From: Rudaeicoccus suwonensis
Lineage (GTDB): Bacteria > Actinomycetota > Actinomycetes > Actinomycetales > Dermatophilaceae
Direction: 5' to 3'
Length of the DNA: 64,000 nt
Assembly: GCF_007829035.1 (NCBI RefSeq)
Contig: NZ_VIVQ01000001.1
Span: forward strand, 310,001 to 374,000
Shown: positions 26,976-35,141 of the stretch, one piece after another
How the letters are laid out: the number at the start of each line of letters is the position of its first letter
Numbering within the stretch: position 1 is the first letter of the stretch
Translations under genes and position numbers: made by a program
The notes under the pieces: model-generated
The model's input: the letters and a program-made list of their open reading frames with translations, nothing else
Database searches by the model: none
What the model was told of the DNA's origin: nothing

Positions 26976-28642
26976 TGTCCAACTTTCCGTGGTTGACGAC
27001 GCTCGGCGTCATACCGCTCGTCGGAGCGGTCGTGGTGTCGGTGCTGCCGCGCAGCTCGGCCCGGCTCGTCCGGCCGATCGCGCTGGCGTTCTCGCTGGTC
27101 ACCCTGGTTGTCGGCATCCTCGCCGCGACGCAGTTCAAGCTCGGCGGTGGGCACCCGCAGTTCCAGCTCGCGGAAGTGCACAGCTGGATTCCGCAGTTCG
27201 GGGTGTCCTATGCCCTCGGTGTGGACGGTATGGCGCTCAGCCTCATCCTGATGAGCCTCGTGCTGGTGCCGGTCTCGATGCTGGCGGCCTGGAACGACGT
27301 CCCCGAGGGCGGCCGTCGTGAGCAGACCTACTTCGCACTGATCCTGGTGCTGGAGACCTTCATGGTCGGCGTCTTCGCCGCGACGGATGTCTTCCTGTTC
27401 TACGTCTTCTTCGAGGCGATGCTGATCCCGGTCTACTTCTTGATCGGGCTGTTCGGCGGGCCGCGCCGTCAGTACGCCGCGGTGAAGTTCCTGCTGTTCT
27501 CGCTCGCCGGCGGTCTGATCATGCTGGTCGCGGTCATCGGGCTGTACGCCCAGGGCCCCGGCGGCAGCCACGGCTTCCTGGTCAGCACGCTGACCGGCCT
27601 GCACATGTCGACCACGACCGAGCGCCTGCTGTTCGTCGGCTTCTTCATCGCCTTCGCGGTGAAGGCTCCGATGTGGCCGGTGCACACCTGGTTGCCTGAT
27701 GCCGCATCGGAGTCCAAGCCCGCCGTGGCCGTGCTGCTGGTGGGTGTGCTCGACAAGGTCGGCACCTTCGGGATGATCCGTTTCTGTCTGCAGTTGTTCC
27801 CGCAGGCCAGCCACTGGGCGACGCCGGTCATCATCGTGCTGGCGATCATCTCGATCGTCTACGGTGCGATCGCCGCGATCGGTCAGAACGACATGATGCG
27901 TCTGATCGCCTACACCTCGGTGAGCCACTTCGGTTTCATCGTGCTGGGCATTTTCGCGGTCACCAACACCTCGCTCATCGGGTCGCAGCTCTACATGATC
28001 AACCACGGCTTCACCACCGCGGCACTGTTCCTGTTCGCCGGCTTCCTGATCGCGCGCGGAAAGAGCAAGAACATCACCGACTACGGCGGCTGGCAGCGGA
28101 TCACCCCGGTGCTCGCCGGCGTCTTCCTGGTCGCCGGTCTGTCCGGTCTGGCGCTGCCGGGCCTGAACTCCTTCGTGTCGGAGTTCCTGGTCATGATGGG
28201 CACCTTCCAGCGCTACAAGGTCGCCGGTGGCATCGCCGTGATCGGCGTCGTGCTGGCTGCGCTCTACGTTCTGCTCATGGTCAAGAACGTCATGACCGGA
28301 CCGAAACCGCAGCTCGTTGCGGCCGCAGACGGCACGTTGGCACTGAACGAGGACGGTTCTCGTCCGCACACCGGTGTCAGCGCGACGCTCTTCGATGAGC
28401 CGGAAACCCAGATGGAGGACATCCCGGCGGAGGCAAAGGTCCGCGGTTCGGCGATCCACGACCTCAACATCCGCGAGAAGGTGGTCGCGGGTGTGCTCGT
28501 GGCCTTCCTCGTCGGCCTCGGGTTCTTCCCCAAGCCCGCCCTCGACCTGCTGCGCCCAGCCGTCTCGGCCACCTTGCAGCATGTCGGCGTCCACGACCCC
28601 GCACCTGCACACGGTGTGGCCCAAGACGGGAGCAGCAAGTGA
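26975..28642 (+). CDS. nuoM: NADH-quinone oxidoreductase subunit M
   Basis: NuoM is the second antiporter-like proton channel. The 555-residue product contains FYVFFEAMLIPVYFLIGLFG with the essential glutamate of helix 5, FAVKAPMWPVHTWLPDAASE with the channel lysine, and MMRLIAYTSVSHFGFI. The start ATG overlaps the nuoL stop (TGATG). The last 70 residues form an acidic loop followed by a terminal helix. Confidence 0.97.
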   Translation: MSNFPWLTTLGVIPLVGAVVVSVLPRSSARLVRPIALAFSLVTLVVGILAATQFKLGGGHPQFQLAEVHSWIPQFGVSYALGVDGMALSLILMSLVLVPVSMLAAWNDVPEGGRREQTYFALILVLETFMVGVFAATDVFLFYVFFEAMLIPVYFLIGLFGGPRRQYAAVKFLLFSLAGGLIMLVAVIGLYAQGPGGSHGFLVSTLTGLHMSTTTERLLFVGFFIAFAVKAPMWPVHTWLPDAASESKPAVAVLLVGVLDKVGTFGMIRFCLQLFPQASHWATPVIIVLAIISIVYGAIAAIGQNDMMRLIAYTSVSHFGFIVLGIFAVTNTSLIGSQLYMINHGFTTAALFLFAGFLIARGKSKNITDYGGWQRITPVLAGVFLVAGLSGLALPGLNSFVSEFLVMMGTFQRYKVAGGIAVIGVVLAALYVLLMVKNVMTGPKPQLVAAADGTLALNEDGSRPHTGVSATLFDEPETQMEDIPAEAKVRGSAIHDLNIREKVVAGVLVAFLVGLGFFPKPALDLLRPAVSATLQHVGVHDPAPAHGVAQDGSSK

Positions 28643-30177
28643 CCGCCTCCTTCACCCAGGCACACATCTCGTATGCCGCTGTCGTGCCGATGCTTGTCAT
28701 CTTCGGCGCGGCCATGGTGGGTGTGCTCATCGAGGCCTTCGCGCCCCGCCACCTGCGGTATTACGGCCAGGTGGCCCTGACGCTGGTCGCGCTGGTGATC
28801 AGCTTCCTGACGCTGATCCTCAGCGCGCGCCACCACGAGGGCCTGACCGCCGCGTCCGCAGTGGTCATCGACGCCCCCGCGGTGATGCTGCAGGGCACGA
28901 TCCTGGTGCTGTCCTTCGTGGCTGTGCTGGCGATGGCCGAGCGTTTCGACGGGCCCGGCGCAGACGCCTTCACCCAGTCGGGCTCCTCGGTGCCCGGGTC
29001 CGCGATGGAGACCAACGCGATCAAGCTCGGCGCGACGACCACCGAGGTCTTCCCGCTGACGCTGTTCTCGATCGGCGGCATGATGCTGTTCGTCGCCGCG
29101 GGCGACCTGCTGCTGATGTTCATCGCTCTCGAGGTGCTGTCGCTGCCGCTGTACATCCTCACGGGCCTGGCGCGTCGTCGCCGTCTGCTGTCGCAGGAGG
29201 CCTCGCTGAAATACTTCCTGCTCGGTGCGTTCTCGTCGGCGTTCTTTCTCTTCGGCTCGGCGCTGATCTTCGGCGCGACCGGCACGATCCAGTTCGGCCC
29301 GATGGCGACCGCCATCTCGACCGTGACCGGACGTGACTCGATGCTGATCCCGGGTGTGCTGCTCGTTGCGGTCGGCCTGTTGTTCAAGGTCGGCGCCGTG
29401 CCCTTCCACTCGTGGACCCCGGATGTCTACCAGGGCGCACCGACTCCGGTGACCGGCTTCATGGCTGCCTGCACCAAGGTTGCGGCCTTCGGTGCGATGC
29501 TGCGCGTGTTCTATGTCGCGGTCGACGGTCTGCGCTGGAACTGGCAGCCGGTCCTCGCAGTCGTCGCGGTGCTCACGATGGTGGTCGGCGCGGTCTTCTC
29601 GGTCACCCAGACCGACGTGAAGCGACTGCTGGCGTACTCCTCCATCACCCATGCGGGCTTCCTGCTGATCGGCATCGTCGCCCTGAACAAGACCGGCCTG
29701 TCCGGCATCCTGTTCTACCTGGTGGCCTACGGCTTCACCACGATCGCAGCCTTCGCCGTGGTCGCGCTGGTGCGTTCGTCCGGCTCGGAGGCGACGCATC
29801 TGTCGCAGTGGACCGGACTGGGTCGCACCAGCCCGGTGCTCGCGGCCGTGATGTCCTTCCTGATGCTGGCGTTTGCCGGAATCCCGCTGACGTCCGGATT
29901 CACCGCGAAGTTCGCGCTGTTCTCCTCCGCAGTCGGCCACGGCTCCACCTGGCTGGCGGTCGTCGGTGTCGTGGTGAGCGCGGTGACAGCCTTCGTCTAC
30001 GTCCGGCTCATCGTGCTCATGTACTTCTCCGAGCCGAACGCGGACACGCACGTGCTGACCCCGTCACCGCTGACCGGCGTCTCTGTCACGATCGGTGTCG
30101 TCGCGACGCTGGTGCTCGGCGTCGCTCCGGCACCGCTGCTGAATCTGGCGCAGCATTCCGCGCTGTTCATGCGATGA
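28639..30177 (+). CDS. nuoN: NADH-quinone oxidoreductase subunit N
   Basis: NuoN is the third antiporter-like channel, closest to NuoK. The 512-residue protein shows LLMFIALEVLSLPLYILTG, LLFKVGAVPFHSWTPDVYQG and VKRLLAYSSITHAGFLLIG. It starts at GTG 28639 overlapping nuoM, and its stop overlaps the start of the prenyl synthase gene (ATGA), so the quinone-tail enzyme is translationally coupled to complex I. Confidence 0.97.
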   Translation: MTASFTQAHISYAAVVPMLVIFGAAMVGVLIEAFAPRHLRYYGQVALTLVALVISFLTLILSARHHEGLTAASAVVIDAPAVMLQGTILVLSFVAVLAMAERFDGPGADAFTQSGSSVPGSAMETNAIKLGATTTEVFPLTLFSIGGMMLFVAAGDLLLMFIALEVLSLPLYILTGLARRRRLLSQEASLKYFLLGAFSSAFFLFGSALIFGATGTIQFGPMATAISTVTGRDSMLIPGVLLVAVGLLFKVGAVPFHSWTPDVYQGAPTPVTGFMAACTKVAAFGAMLRVFYVAVDGLRWNWQPVLAVVAVLTMVVGAVFSVTQTDVKRLLAYSSITHAGFLLIGIVALNKTGLSGILFYLVAYGFTTIAAFAVVALVRSSGSEATHLSQWTGLGRTSPVLAAVMSFLMLAFAGIPLTSGFTAKFALFSSAVGHGSTWLAVVGVVVSAVTAFVYVRLIVLMYFSEPNADTHVLTPSPLTGVSVTIGVVATLVLGVAPAPLLNLAQHSALFMR

Positions 30178-31172
30178 GCGAAGCCAACTCCTCGATCCCC
30201 GACGCGACACCCGAGCTTGCTGGCCGGCTGATCGAGGGGTTGGCCGAGGTCGATGCCCGGTTGCACCAGGTCGTCGATGTCGGTGACGAGTTCATCGCCG
30301 GCGCCGCGCGCCACCTGCTGGCCGCGGGTGGCAAACGGTTCCGCCCGATGCTGACGCTGCTGGCTGCCGAGCTCGGCACAGGTCGCAACAGCGAAGTGGT
30401 CGATGCTGCCGCCGGTGTCGAGCTCACCCATCTGGCGTCGCTGTATCACGACGACGTGATGGACCAGGCGACGGTGCGGCGTGGTGTCGTCAGCGCCAAC
30501 CACGCCTACGACAACTCCACGGCGATCCTGGTCGGTGACCTGTTGTTCGGGCGTGCTTCGGAATTGGTCGCCGGCCTCGGTCCGGATGCCGTCCTGATCC
30601 AGGCGCGGACCTTCGTGCGGTTGTGCATCGGCCAGATCAACGACGACCGGCAGGCAGCCGGTGATGGCGATCCGATCGAGCACTACCTCGGGATCCTGGC
30701 CGACAAGACCGGCTCGCTGATCGCCACCGCCGCGCGATACGGCGCGATGTTCGCCGGTTGTCCGGACACGACGATCGACATACTGACCCGGTATGGCGAA
30801 CTCGTCGGCATCGTCTTCCAGCTCGCCGACGACGTCCTTGACATCACCTCGGAGGCGACTGAGTCCGGCAAGACGCCGGGCACCGACCTGCGCGAGGGCG
30901 TCGCAACTCTTCCGGTGCTCTATGCCAGGGGTTCGACCGACCCCGCCGACCAGAGGTTGGTCGAGCTGCTCAGCCGCGGACCGCTGACCGACGACGCCGA
31001 GCACGCCGAGGCGCTGCGCCTGTTGCGCGTCCACCCGGCCGTCGAACAGGCCCGCCAGCACACTGTGTCCGTTGCCAATGACGCTGCCGCCCTGCTGGAC
31101 CCGCTCGGTGATGATGACGCGCTGCGTGTGCTGCGCGCGCTGCCTCGCCAGGTGGCGTCTCGCTCGGCCTGA
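30174..31172 (+). CDS. trans-polyprenyl diphosphate synthase (menaquinone side chain)
   Basis: This 332-residue enzyme condenses isopentenyl diphosphate onto an allylic primer to make a long all-trans prenyl chain. Both Asp-rich magnesium sites are present: first LYHDDVMDQATVRR and second QLADDVLDITSEA; GGKRFRPML binds IPP. The chain length (hepta to nonaprenyl) cannot be set from sequence. Position as the last gene of the men-nuo run supports the menaquinone-tail role, as with heptaprenyl/octaprenyl synthases next to nuo in other actinobacteria. Confidence 0.93.
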   Translation: MSEANSSIPDATPELAGRLIEGLAEVDARLHQVVDVGDEFIAGAARHLLAAGGKRFRPMLTLLAAELGTGRNSEVVDAAAGVELTHLASLYHDDVMDQATVRRGVVSANHAYDNSTAILVGDLLFGRASELVAGLGPDAVLIQARTFVRLCIGQINDDRQAAGDGDPIEHYLGILADKTGSLIATAARYGAMFAGCPDTTIDILTRYGELVGIVFQLADDVLDITSEATESGKTPGTDLREGVATLPVLYARGSTDPADQRLVELLSRGPLTDDAEHAEALRLLRVHPAVEQARQHTVSVANDAAALLDPLGDDDALRVLRALPRQVASRSA

Positions 31173-31206
31173 GTCGGCGCCCGGCCGCGCGATTGCGACT
31201 CGCCGG

Positions 31207-31857
31207 ATGACGCTGATCCTCGGCTTGCTGCCGCTGGTGCTGCTGGCCTCCATCAGCCCGGTGATCTTCCTCAATGCCTCGTCCGTCGCAGCCAGCAGCG
31301 GCGCCCGCGCAGTGTTGCGGTTCGTGGTCGGCAATGCGATCGTCCTGACGATCCTCGGCACCCTCAGCCTGGGGCTGCTCGGCGCGGCCGCGGCCTCGTT
31401 CGCCCAGCGGGAGCTGGCCTCGCGCACCGCCGACGGGATCCTGGCCGCGCTGCTGCTGGCGTATGGCGCCCGGCTGCTCGTCGCCGAGATGCACCACCAA
31501 CGCGCCGCCGACCGCAGTATGGGCACGGCGCCCGCGCCCCAGGGTCTGGTGTCGTGGGGAGTGCTCGGCATGGCGACCAACTTCACCACGCTGCCGCTCT
31601 ACATCGCGGTGGCCCAGCGGCTCGGATCGTCAACGCTGCCAGGGTGGTTGGCGGTCGTGACGCTGGCCGTGGTCACGGTGCTGGTGCTGACGCCGGCATG
31701 GCTGCCGGGTCTGCTTGTGCGGGTCGCTCCCGCAGCGACGAACGTCTCGCCGCAGACGCGCGCGAAGGTGGCGGCCAGCACGCGCGCTGCCTCGATCGTG
31801 GCATGCCTGCTGGGCAGCATCTTCCTGCTGTGGCACGTCGTGTCGCGCAGCGGCTGA
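31207..31857 (+). CDS. GAP-family membrane protein
   Basis: The 216-residue protein has about six hydrophobic segments and the layout of the GAP (Sap/LysE-like) family: an opening helix with SPVIF (residues 1-25), a central basic loop (AEMHHQRAADRS) and LLPGWLA/LTPAWLPGLL later. Family members have been linked to export of glycolipids or small solutes in mycobacteria, but no substrate is predictable here. ATG 31207 begins directly with the first helix; longer upstream starts fall inside the prenyl synthase gene. It lies 34 bp after that gene and may be read through from it. Confidence 0.75.
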   Translation: MTLILGLLPLVLLASISPVIFLNASSVAASSGARAVLRFVVGNAIVLTILGTLSLGLLGAAAASFAQRELASRTADGILAALLLAYGARLLVAEMHHQRAADRSMGTAPAPQGLVSWGVLGMATNFTTLPLYIAVAQRLGSSTLPGWLAVVTLAVVTVLVLTPAWLPGLLVRVAPAATNVSPQTRAKVAASTRAASIVACLLGSIFLLWHVVSRSG

Positions 31858-31934
31858 CCGACGAAGCGACGCGCCTGGCCTCGTCGTCGGCAGATTGCCC
31901 GACGCCGAAGATGCACAAGCGTCCAAGTTGTATC

Positions 31935-31940
31935 TAGGCT
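31935..31940 (+). promoter_or_regulatory. -10 element (TAGGCT) of a leaderless promoter
   Basis: TAGGCT lies 6 bp before the ATG of the TetR gene at 31947. The same hexamer at almost the same distance precedes nuoA2. Confidence 0.4.
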
Positions 31941-31946
31941 GGTGGT

Positions 31947-32567
31947 ATGCCGCGTCTATCCGCCGATCAGCGCCGCGCCGATCTCGTCGCCGCGACCGTC
32001 CGGGTCGCTGTTGCCGAGGGGCTGGAGGCGGCAACGGTTCGCCGGGTGGCGCAGGAGGCCGGCGTGCCCTTGGGCACGGTGCACTACTGCTTCGGGTCCA
32101 AGACCGCCCTGATCGAAGCGGTCGCCGAGTCCATCACCCAGCCGGTCATCGACGCCGACGCCTTCGACGAGATGAGTCCCGCCGAGGCGGTGCGTGCAAG
32201 CCTGCGAACCTACTGGGAGCAGATCGGCAGCGACCGCCGCCGACAGTTGCTGGTCTATGAACTGCTGGCGAGCCTGTCGCGTGGTGACGCAGATGCTCAG
32301 GCGGTCGGTCGGCGGCTGCTCCAGCGTGCCTACTCGACGGCGCTGGTGTCCGTCGACCGTTACATCGCGGCGCTCGACCACCCGGTGGCGGTGGACCCGG
32401 CCGCGATCTCGAGACTGATCGTCGCGGTCACCGACGGCGTCAGCCTCTCGTGGATCGTCGACAACGACGACGCCGCCGCCTGGCAGACGCTCGAACTGCT
32501 CGGACAGGTGCTCGCAATCGCCCTCGCGGCCCTGCCCGCCGATGCCGTGGGGCCGGAACCCGCGTGA
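31947..32567 (+). CDS. TetR-family regulator
   Basis: The 206-residue protein has an N-terminal helix-turn-helix (VRRVAQEAGVPLGTVHYCFGSK at about residues 30-51, recognition helix TVHYCF). The C-terminal region resembles the TetR_C_6-type dimer domain (PRLSADQRRADLVAATVRV opens the protein). Its stop overlaps the GTG start of the PLP deaminase/aldolase gene (GTGA), so it is probably cotranscribed with that gene and the lactone oxidase and may control them. The effector is unknown. Confidence 0.85.
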   Translation: MPRLSADQRRADLVAATVRVAVAEGLEAATVRRVAQEAGVPLGTVHYCFGSKTALIEAVAESITQPVIDADAFDEMSPAEAVRASLRTYWEQIGSDRRRQLLVYELLASLSRGDADAQAVGRRLLQRAYSTALVSVDRYIAALDHPVAVDPAAISRLIVAVTDGVSLSWIVDNDDAAAWQTLELLGQVLAIALAALPADAVGPEPA

Positions 32568-33706
32568 GCGTGTGGGGCTCGCTCGGTCCGATCAGCGCGC
32601 CGACCGCGGTGCTCGACGTCGATGCCTTCGAGGCCAACCGCGAGGAGATGCTGCGTCGCGCAGCGGGAACCACGATCCGGGTCGCGTCCAAGTCGCTGCG
32701 GGTGCGTGGCCTGATCGAACGCATCCTGGCCACCGACGGGTATGCCGGAGTGCTCGGCTACTCGGCCGCCGAGGCAGTCTGGCTGGTGCGGCACGGCGTG
32801 CGTGACGTCGTGGTCGCCTACCCGAGCGTGGACACCGCTGCCTTCGCCCAAGTGGCCGCGGACGCCGATCTCGCCCGCGAGATCACCTTCATGGTCGACC
32901 TGCCGGAGCACCTGCGGATGCTCGACGCCGCCGCTCAGGATGTGCCGCTGCGCGCCTGCCTCGATGTCGACAGTTCGCTGCGCCTGCGAGGCCTGCACGT
33001 CGGCGTGCACCGCTCCAGCGTGCTCGGTGCTGACCTGGCGGTGGCCATGGCGCAGGCGGCCGAACGGCTCACGGGTGTCGATCTGGTGGGCGTGATGTTC
33101 TACGACGCCCAGGTCGCGGGTGTGCCCGACTCCAATCCCGCGGTGCGGCTGATGAAGCGTCGTTCGCTGACGCAGCTGACCGGGCGCAGGGCCGAGGTGC
33201 TCGACGCGATCGCGTCATACGTGCGCTTGGAATTCGTCAACGCCGGCGGCACCGGCAGCCTGCATACCACCGGCCGCGACCCTCGGATCACCGAACTCGC
33301 AGCAGGCTCAGGGTTTTTCACGCCCACGTTGTTCGACGGGTATGACGGCACGCAACTGCGCCCCGCGGCATACTTCGCCTCACCGGTGACCCGCAAGCCG
33401 CGTCCGGACGTCGCGGTGACCTTCTCGGGCGGGTATGTCGCATCCGGCCCGGCGAGTGCCTCACGGTTGCCCAGACCGGTGCACCCCACGGGGCTGCGGT
33501 ATTTCGGGCAGGAGGGTCCGGGCGAGGTGCAGACGCCGCTGCGTGGCAAGGCCGCCCTCGACCTGACGGTGGGCGACACGGTGTGGTTTCGTCACGCCAA
33601 GGCCGGTGAGATGTGCTCGCGCTTCAATGAGATCGTGCTGGTCCGGGCTGGTGAGATCGTCGATCGGCTGCCGACCTACCGAGGAGAAGGACAGAACTTT
33701 GGCTGA
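32564..33706 (+). CDS. fold-type III PLP amino-acid deaminase/aldolase (alanine-racemase-like)
   Basis: The 380-residue protein belongs to the D-threonine aldolase / D-serine dehydratase branch of alanine-racemase-fold enzymes. The barrel begins PTAVLDVDAFEANREEML, the PLP lysine is in IRVASKSLRVRGLIER, and the later VEFVNAGGTGSLHTT-type stretch (here EFVNAGGTGSLH) binds phosphate. The C-terminal beta domain contains HPTGLRYFGQEGPGEVQTPL and a metal-site-like EMCSRFNE. It likely acts on a D- or beta-hydroxy amino acid; the substrate is not known. It starts at GTG 32564 (or GTG 32570) and overlaps the oxidase gene by 8 bp. I recall the same pair in M. tuberculosis near Rv1769-Rv1771. Confidence 0.82.
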   Translation: MSVWGSLGPISAPTAVLDVDAFEANREEMLRRAAGTTIRVASKSLRVRGLIERILATDGYAGVLGYSAAEAVWLVRHGVRDVVVAYPSVDTAAFAQVAADADLAREITFMVDLPEHLRMLDAAAQDVPLRACLDVDSSLRLRGLHVGVHRSSVLGADLAVAMAQAAERLTGVDLVGVMFYDAQVAGVPDSNPAVRLMKRRSLTQLTGRRAEVLDAIASYVRLEFVNAGGTGSLHTTGRDPRITELAAGSGFFTPTLFDGYDGTQLRPAAYFASPVTRKPRPDVAVTFSGGYVASGPASASRLPRPVHPTGLRYFGQEGPGEVQTPLRGKAALDLTVGDTVWFRHAKAGEMCSRFNEIVLVRAGEIVDRLPTYRGEGQNFG

Positions 33707-35000
33707 GTGGTCGAACTGGGCCGGCACCGTGACGAGCCACCCGGCGGAAACCGTCATGGTGCGGGACGTGCAGCACCTGCAGGTGCTGTGCGAGGAGGCG
33801 TCCCGCAGTGGGCGCCGGGTGAAGGCCGTCGGCGCCGGGCATTCGTTCACCGGCATCGCCGAACCCACCGACATCCTGGTGCGGATGGATCGCATCAGCG
33901 GGGTGCGCTCGGTCGATGAGTCGGAGCGCCGCGTCGTGGTCGGCGCCGGCACGCCCCTGCACGTCCTCGGCCCCGAGTTGCACCGTCGCGGCTTTGCGAT
34001 GACCAATCTCGGCGACATCGACCGGCAGTCGATCGTCGGGGCGCTCTCGACGGGCACCCATGGCACCGGTTTGGGATTCACCGGCCTGGCCGGCCAGGTC
34101 ACCGGTGTCGAGATGGTGTTGGCCGACGGCTCGCTGCTGCAGGTCAACGACACAGAGAACGCCCACCTGCTGCCCGCGGTCTCGCTCAGCCTCGGTGCGC
34201 TCGGCATCGTGACCGCGGTCGAACTCGCCTGCGTGCCACGCTTCCTGCTGCACGCGATCGAGGCGCCGTCGACTCTCGAGCCGGTGCTGGAGTCGCTGGA
34301 GGAGACGATTCACGGCGTAGACCACTTCGAGTTCTACTGGTTTCCGCACACCGATCGGGTGTTGACCAAGGCCAACACCCGTGTCACCGACGAGTCACTG
34401 CTGGCGCCGTTGCCCGCGTGGCGCAGCAGGCTGGACGACGACCTGCTGTCCAACAGGTTGTTCGGCGTGGTCAACAAGCTGACGACCCGAGTCCCCGCGG
34501 CGATCCCGTCGATCAACCAGGTGAGCGGTCGGGCGCTCTCGCGCCGGGAGTACACCGACTGGTCCTACCGGGTCTTCGCCTCGCAACGCGACGTGGTCTT
34601 CCGCGAGAGCGAATTCGCCGTGCCGCGCGAGGAGATCCCCGAGTTGCTGCGCTCGTTGCAACGCTGGCTGAACCGCGGCAAGGAAGTCGTGGCCTTCCCG
34701 GTCGAGGTGCGTTTCGCCGCGCCCGACGACGTCTGGATGTCGACGGCCCACGGCCGCGAGACCGGGTATGTCGCCATACACCAGTTCCACGAACGCGACC
34801 ACACGACCTACTTCAAGGCCTTCTGGGCCATGCTGGACGACCACGGCGCCCGGCCGCACTGGGGCAAGCTGCACGACCTGACTGCCGAGGAGTTGCGGCC
34901 GCGGTACCCGCGCTTCGACGATTTCGTCGCGCTGCGCAATCGGCTCGACCCGCATCGCACCTTCACGAACGACTATCTGGACCAAGTCCTGGGAGATTGA
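33699..35000 (+). CDS. D-arabinono-1,4-lactone / L-gulono-1,4-lactone oxidase family flavoprotein
   Basis: The 433-residue protein is an aldonolactone oxidase-type FAD enzyme. The FAD loop RRVKAVGAGHSFTGIAEPTD carries the GHS motif whose His is often the covalent flavin link, followed by GTHGTGLGFTGLAGQV; the C-terminal ALO domain contains the end signature RNRLDPHRTFTNDYLDQVLG. It would oxidise a sugar lactone using oxygen or another acceptor; in mycobacteria the homologue makes ascorbate in vitro with cytochrome c. The start is TTG 33699, with AGGAGAAGG 8 bp upstream and similarity beginning at AEWSNWAG. Confidence 0.88.
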   Translation: MAEWSNWAGTVTSHPAETVMVRDVQHLQVLCEEASRSGRRVKAVGAGHSFTGIAEPTDILVRMDRISGVRSVDESERRVVVGAGTPLHVLGPELHRRGFAMTNLGDIDRQSIVGALSTGTHGTGLGFTGLAGQVTGVEMVLADGSLLQVNDTENAHLLPAVSLSLGALGIVTAVELACVPRFLLHAIEAPSTLEPVLESLEETIHGVDHFEFYWFPHTDRVLTKANTRVTDESLLAPLPAWRSRLDDDLLSNRLFGVVNKLTTRVPAAIPSINQVSGRALSRREYTDWSYRVFASQRDVVFRESEFAVPREEIPELLRSLQRWLNRGKEVVAFPVEVRFAAPDDVWMSTAHGRETGYVAIHQFHERDHTTYFKAFWAMLDDHGARPHWGKLHDLTAEELRPRYPRFDDFVALRNRLDPHRTFTNDYLDQVLGD

Positions 35001-35129
35001 GGCGGCGCGGATACTTCGCACCAGCCGCCCGACCGAGGTTGTCGGACGCCGCCTCAACGTCGGCTCACAATCGGCTGCCAAGGCGCTGAATCACACACTG
35101 TCAGCTCGTGAGCCAGCTGTGGAGACGCT

Positions 35130-35135
35130 TATAGT
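35130..35135 (+). promoter_or_regulatory. -10 element (TATAGT) of a leaderless promoter
   Basis: TATAGT is a near-consensus -10 lying 6 bp before the GTG start at 35142, at the end of a 141-bp gap. The spacing places the transcription start at the GTG itself. Confidence 0.5.
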
Positions 35136-35141
35136 CATGCG

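Noticed and set aside
28264-30051. A 595-codon minus-strand frame across nuoM and nuoN
   Set aside because: Its composition is that of a GC-driven shadow, rich in Gln, His, Arg and Glu, and it is antisense to strongly conserved genes.
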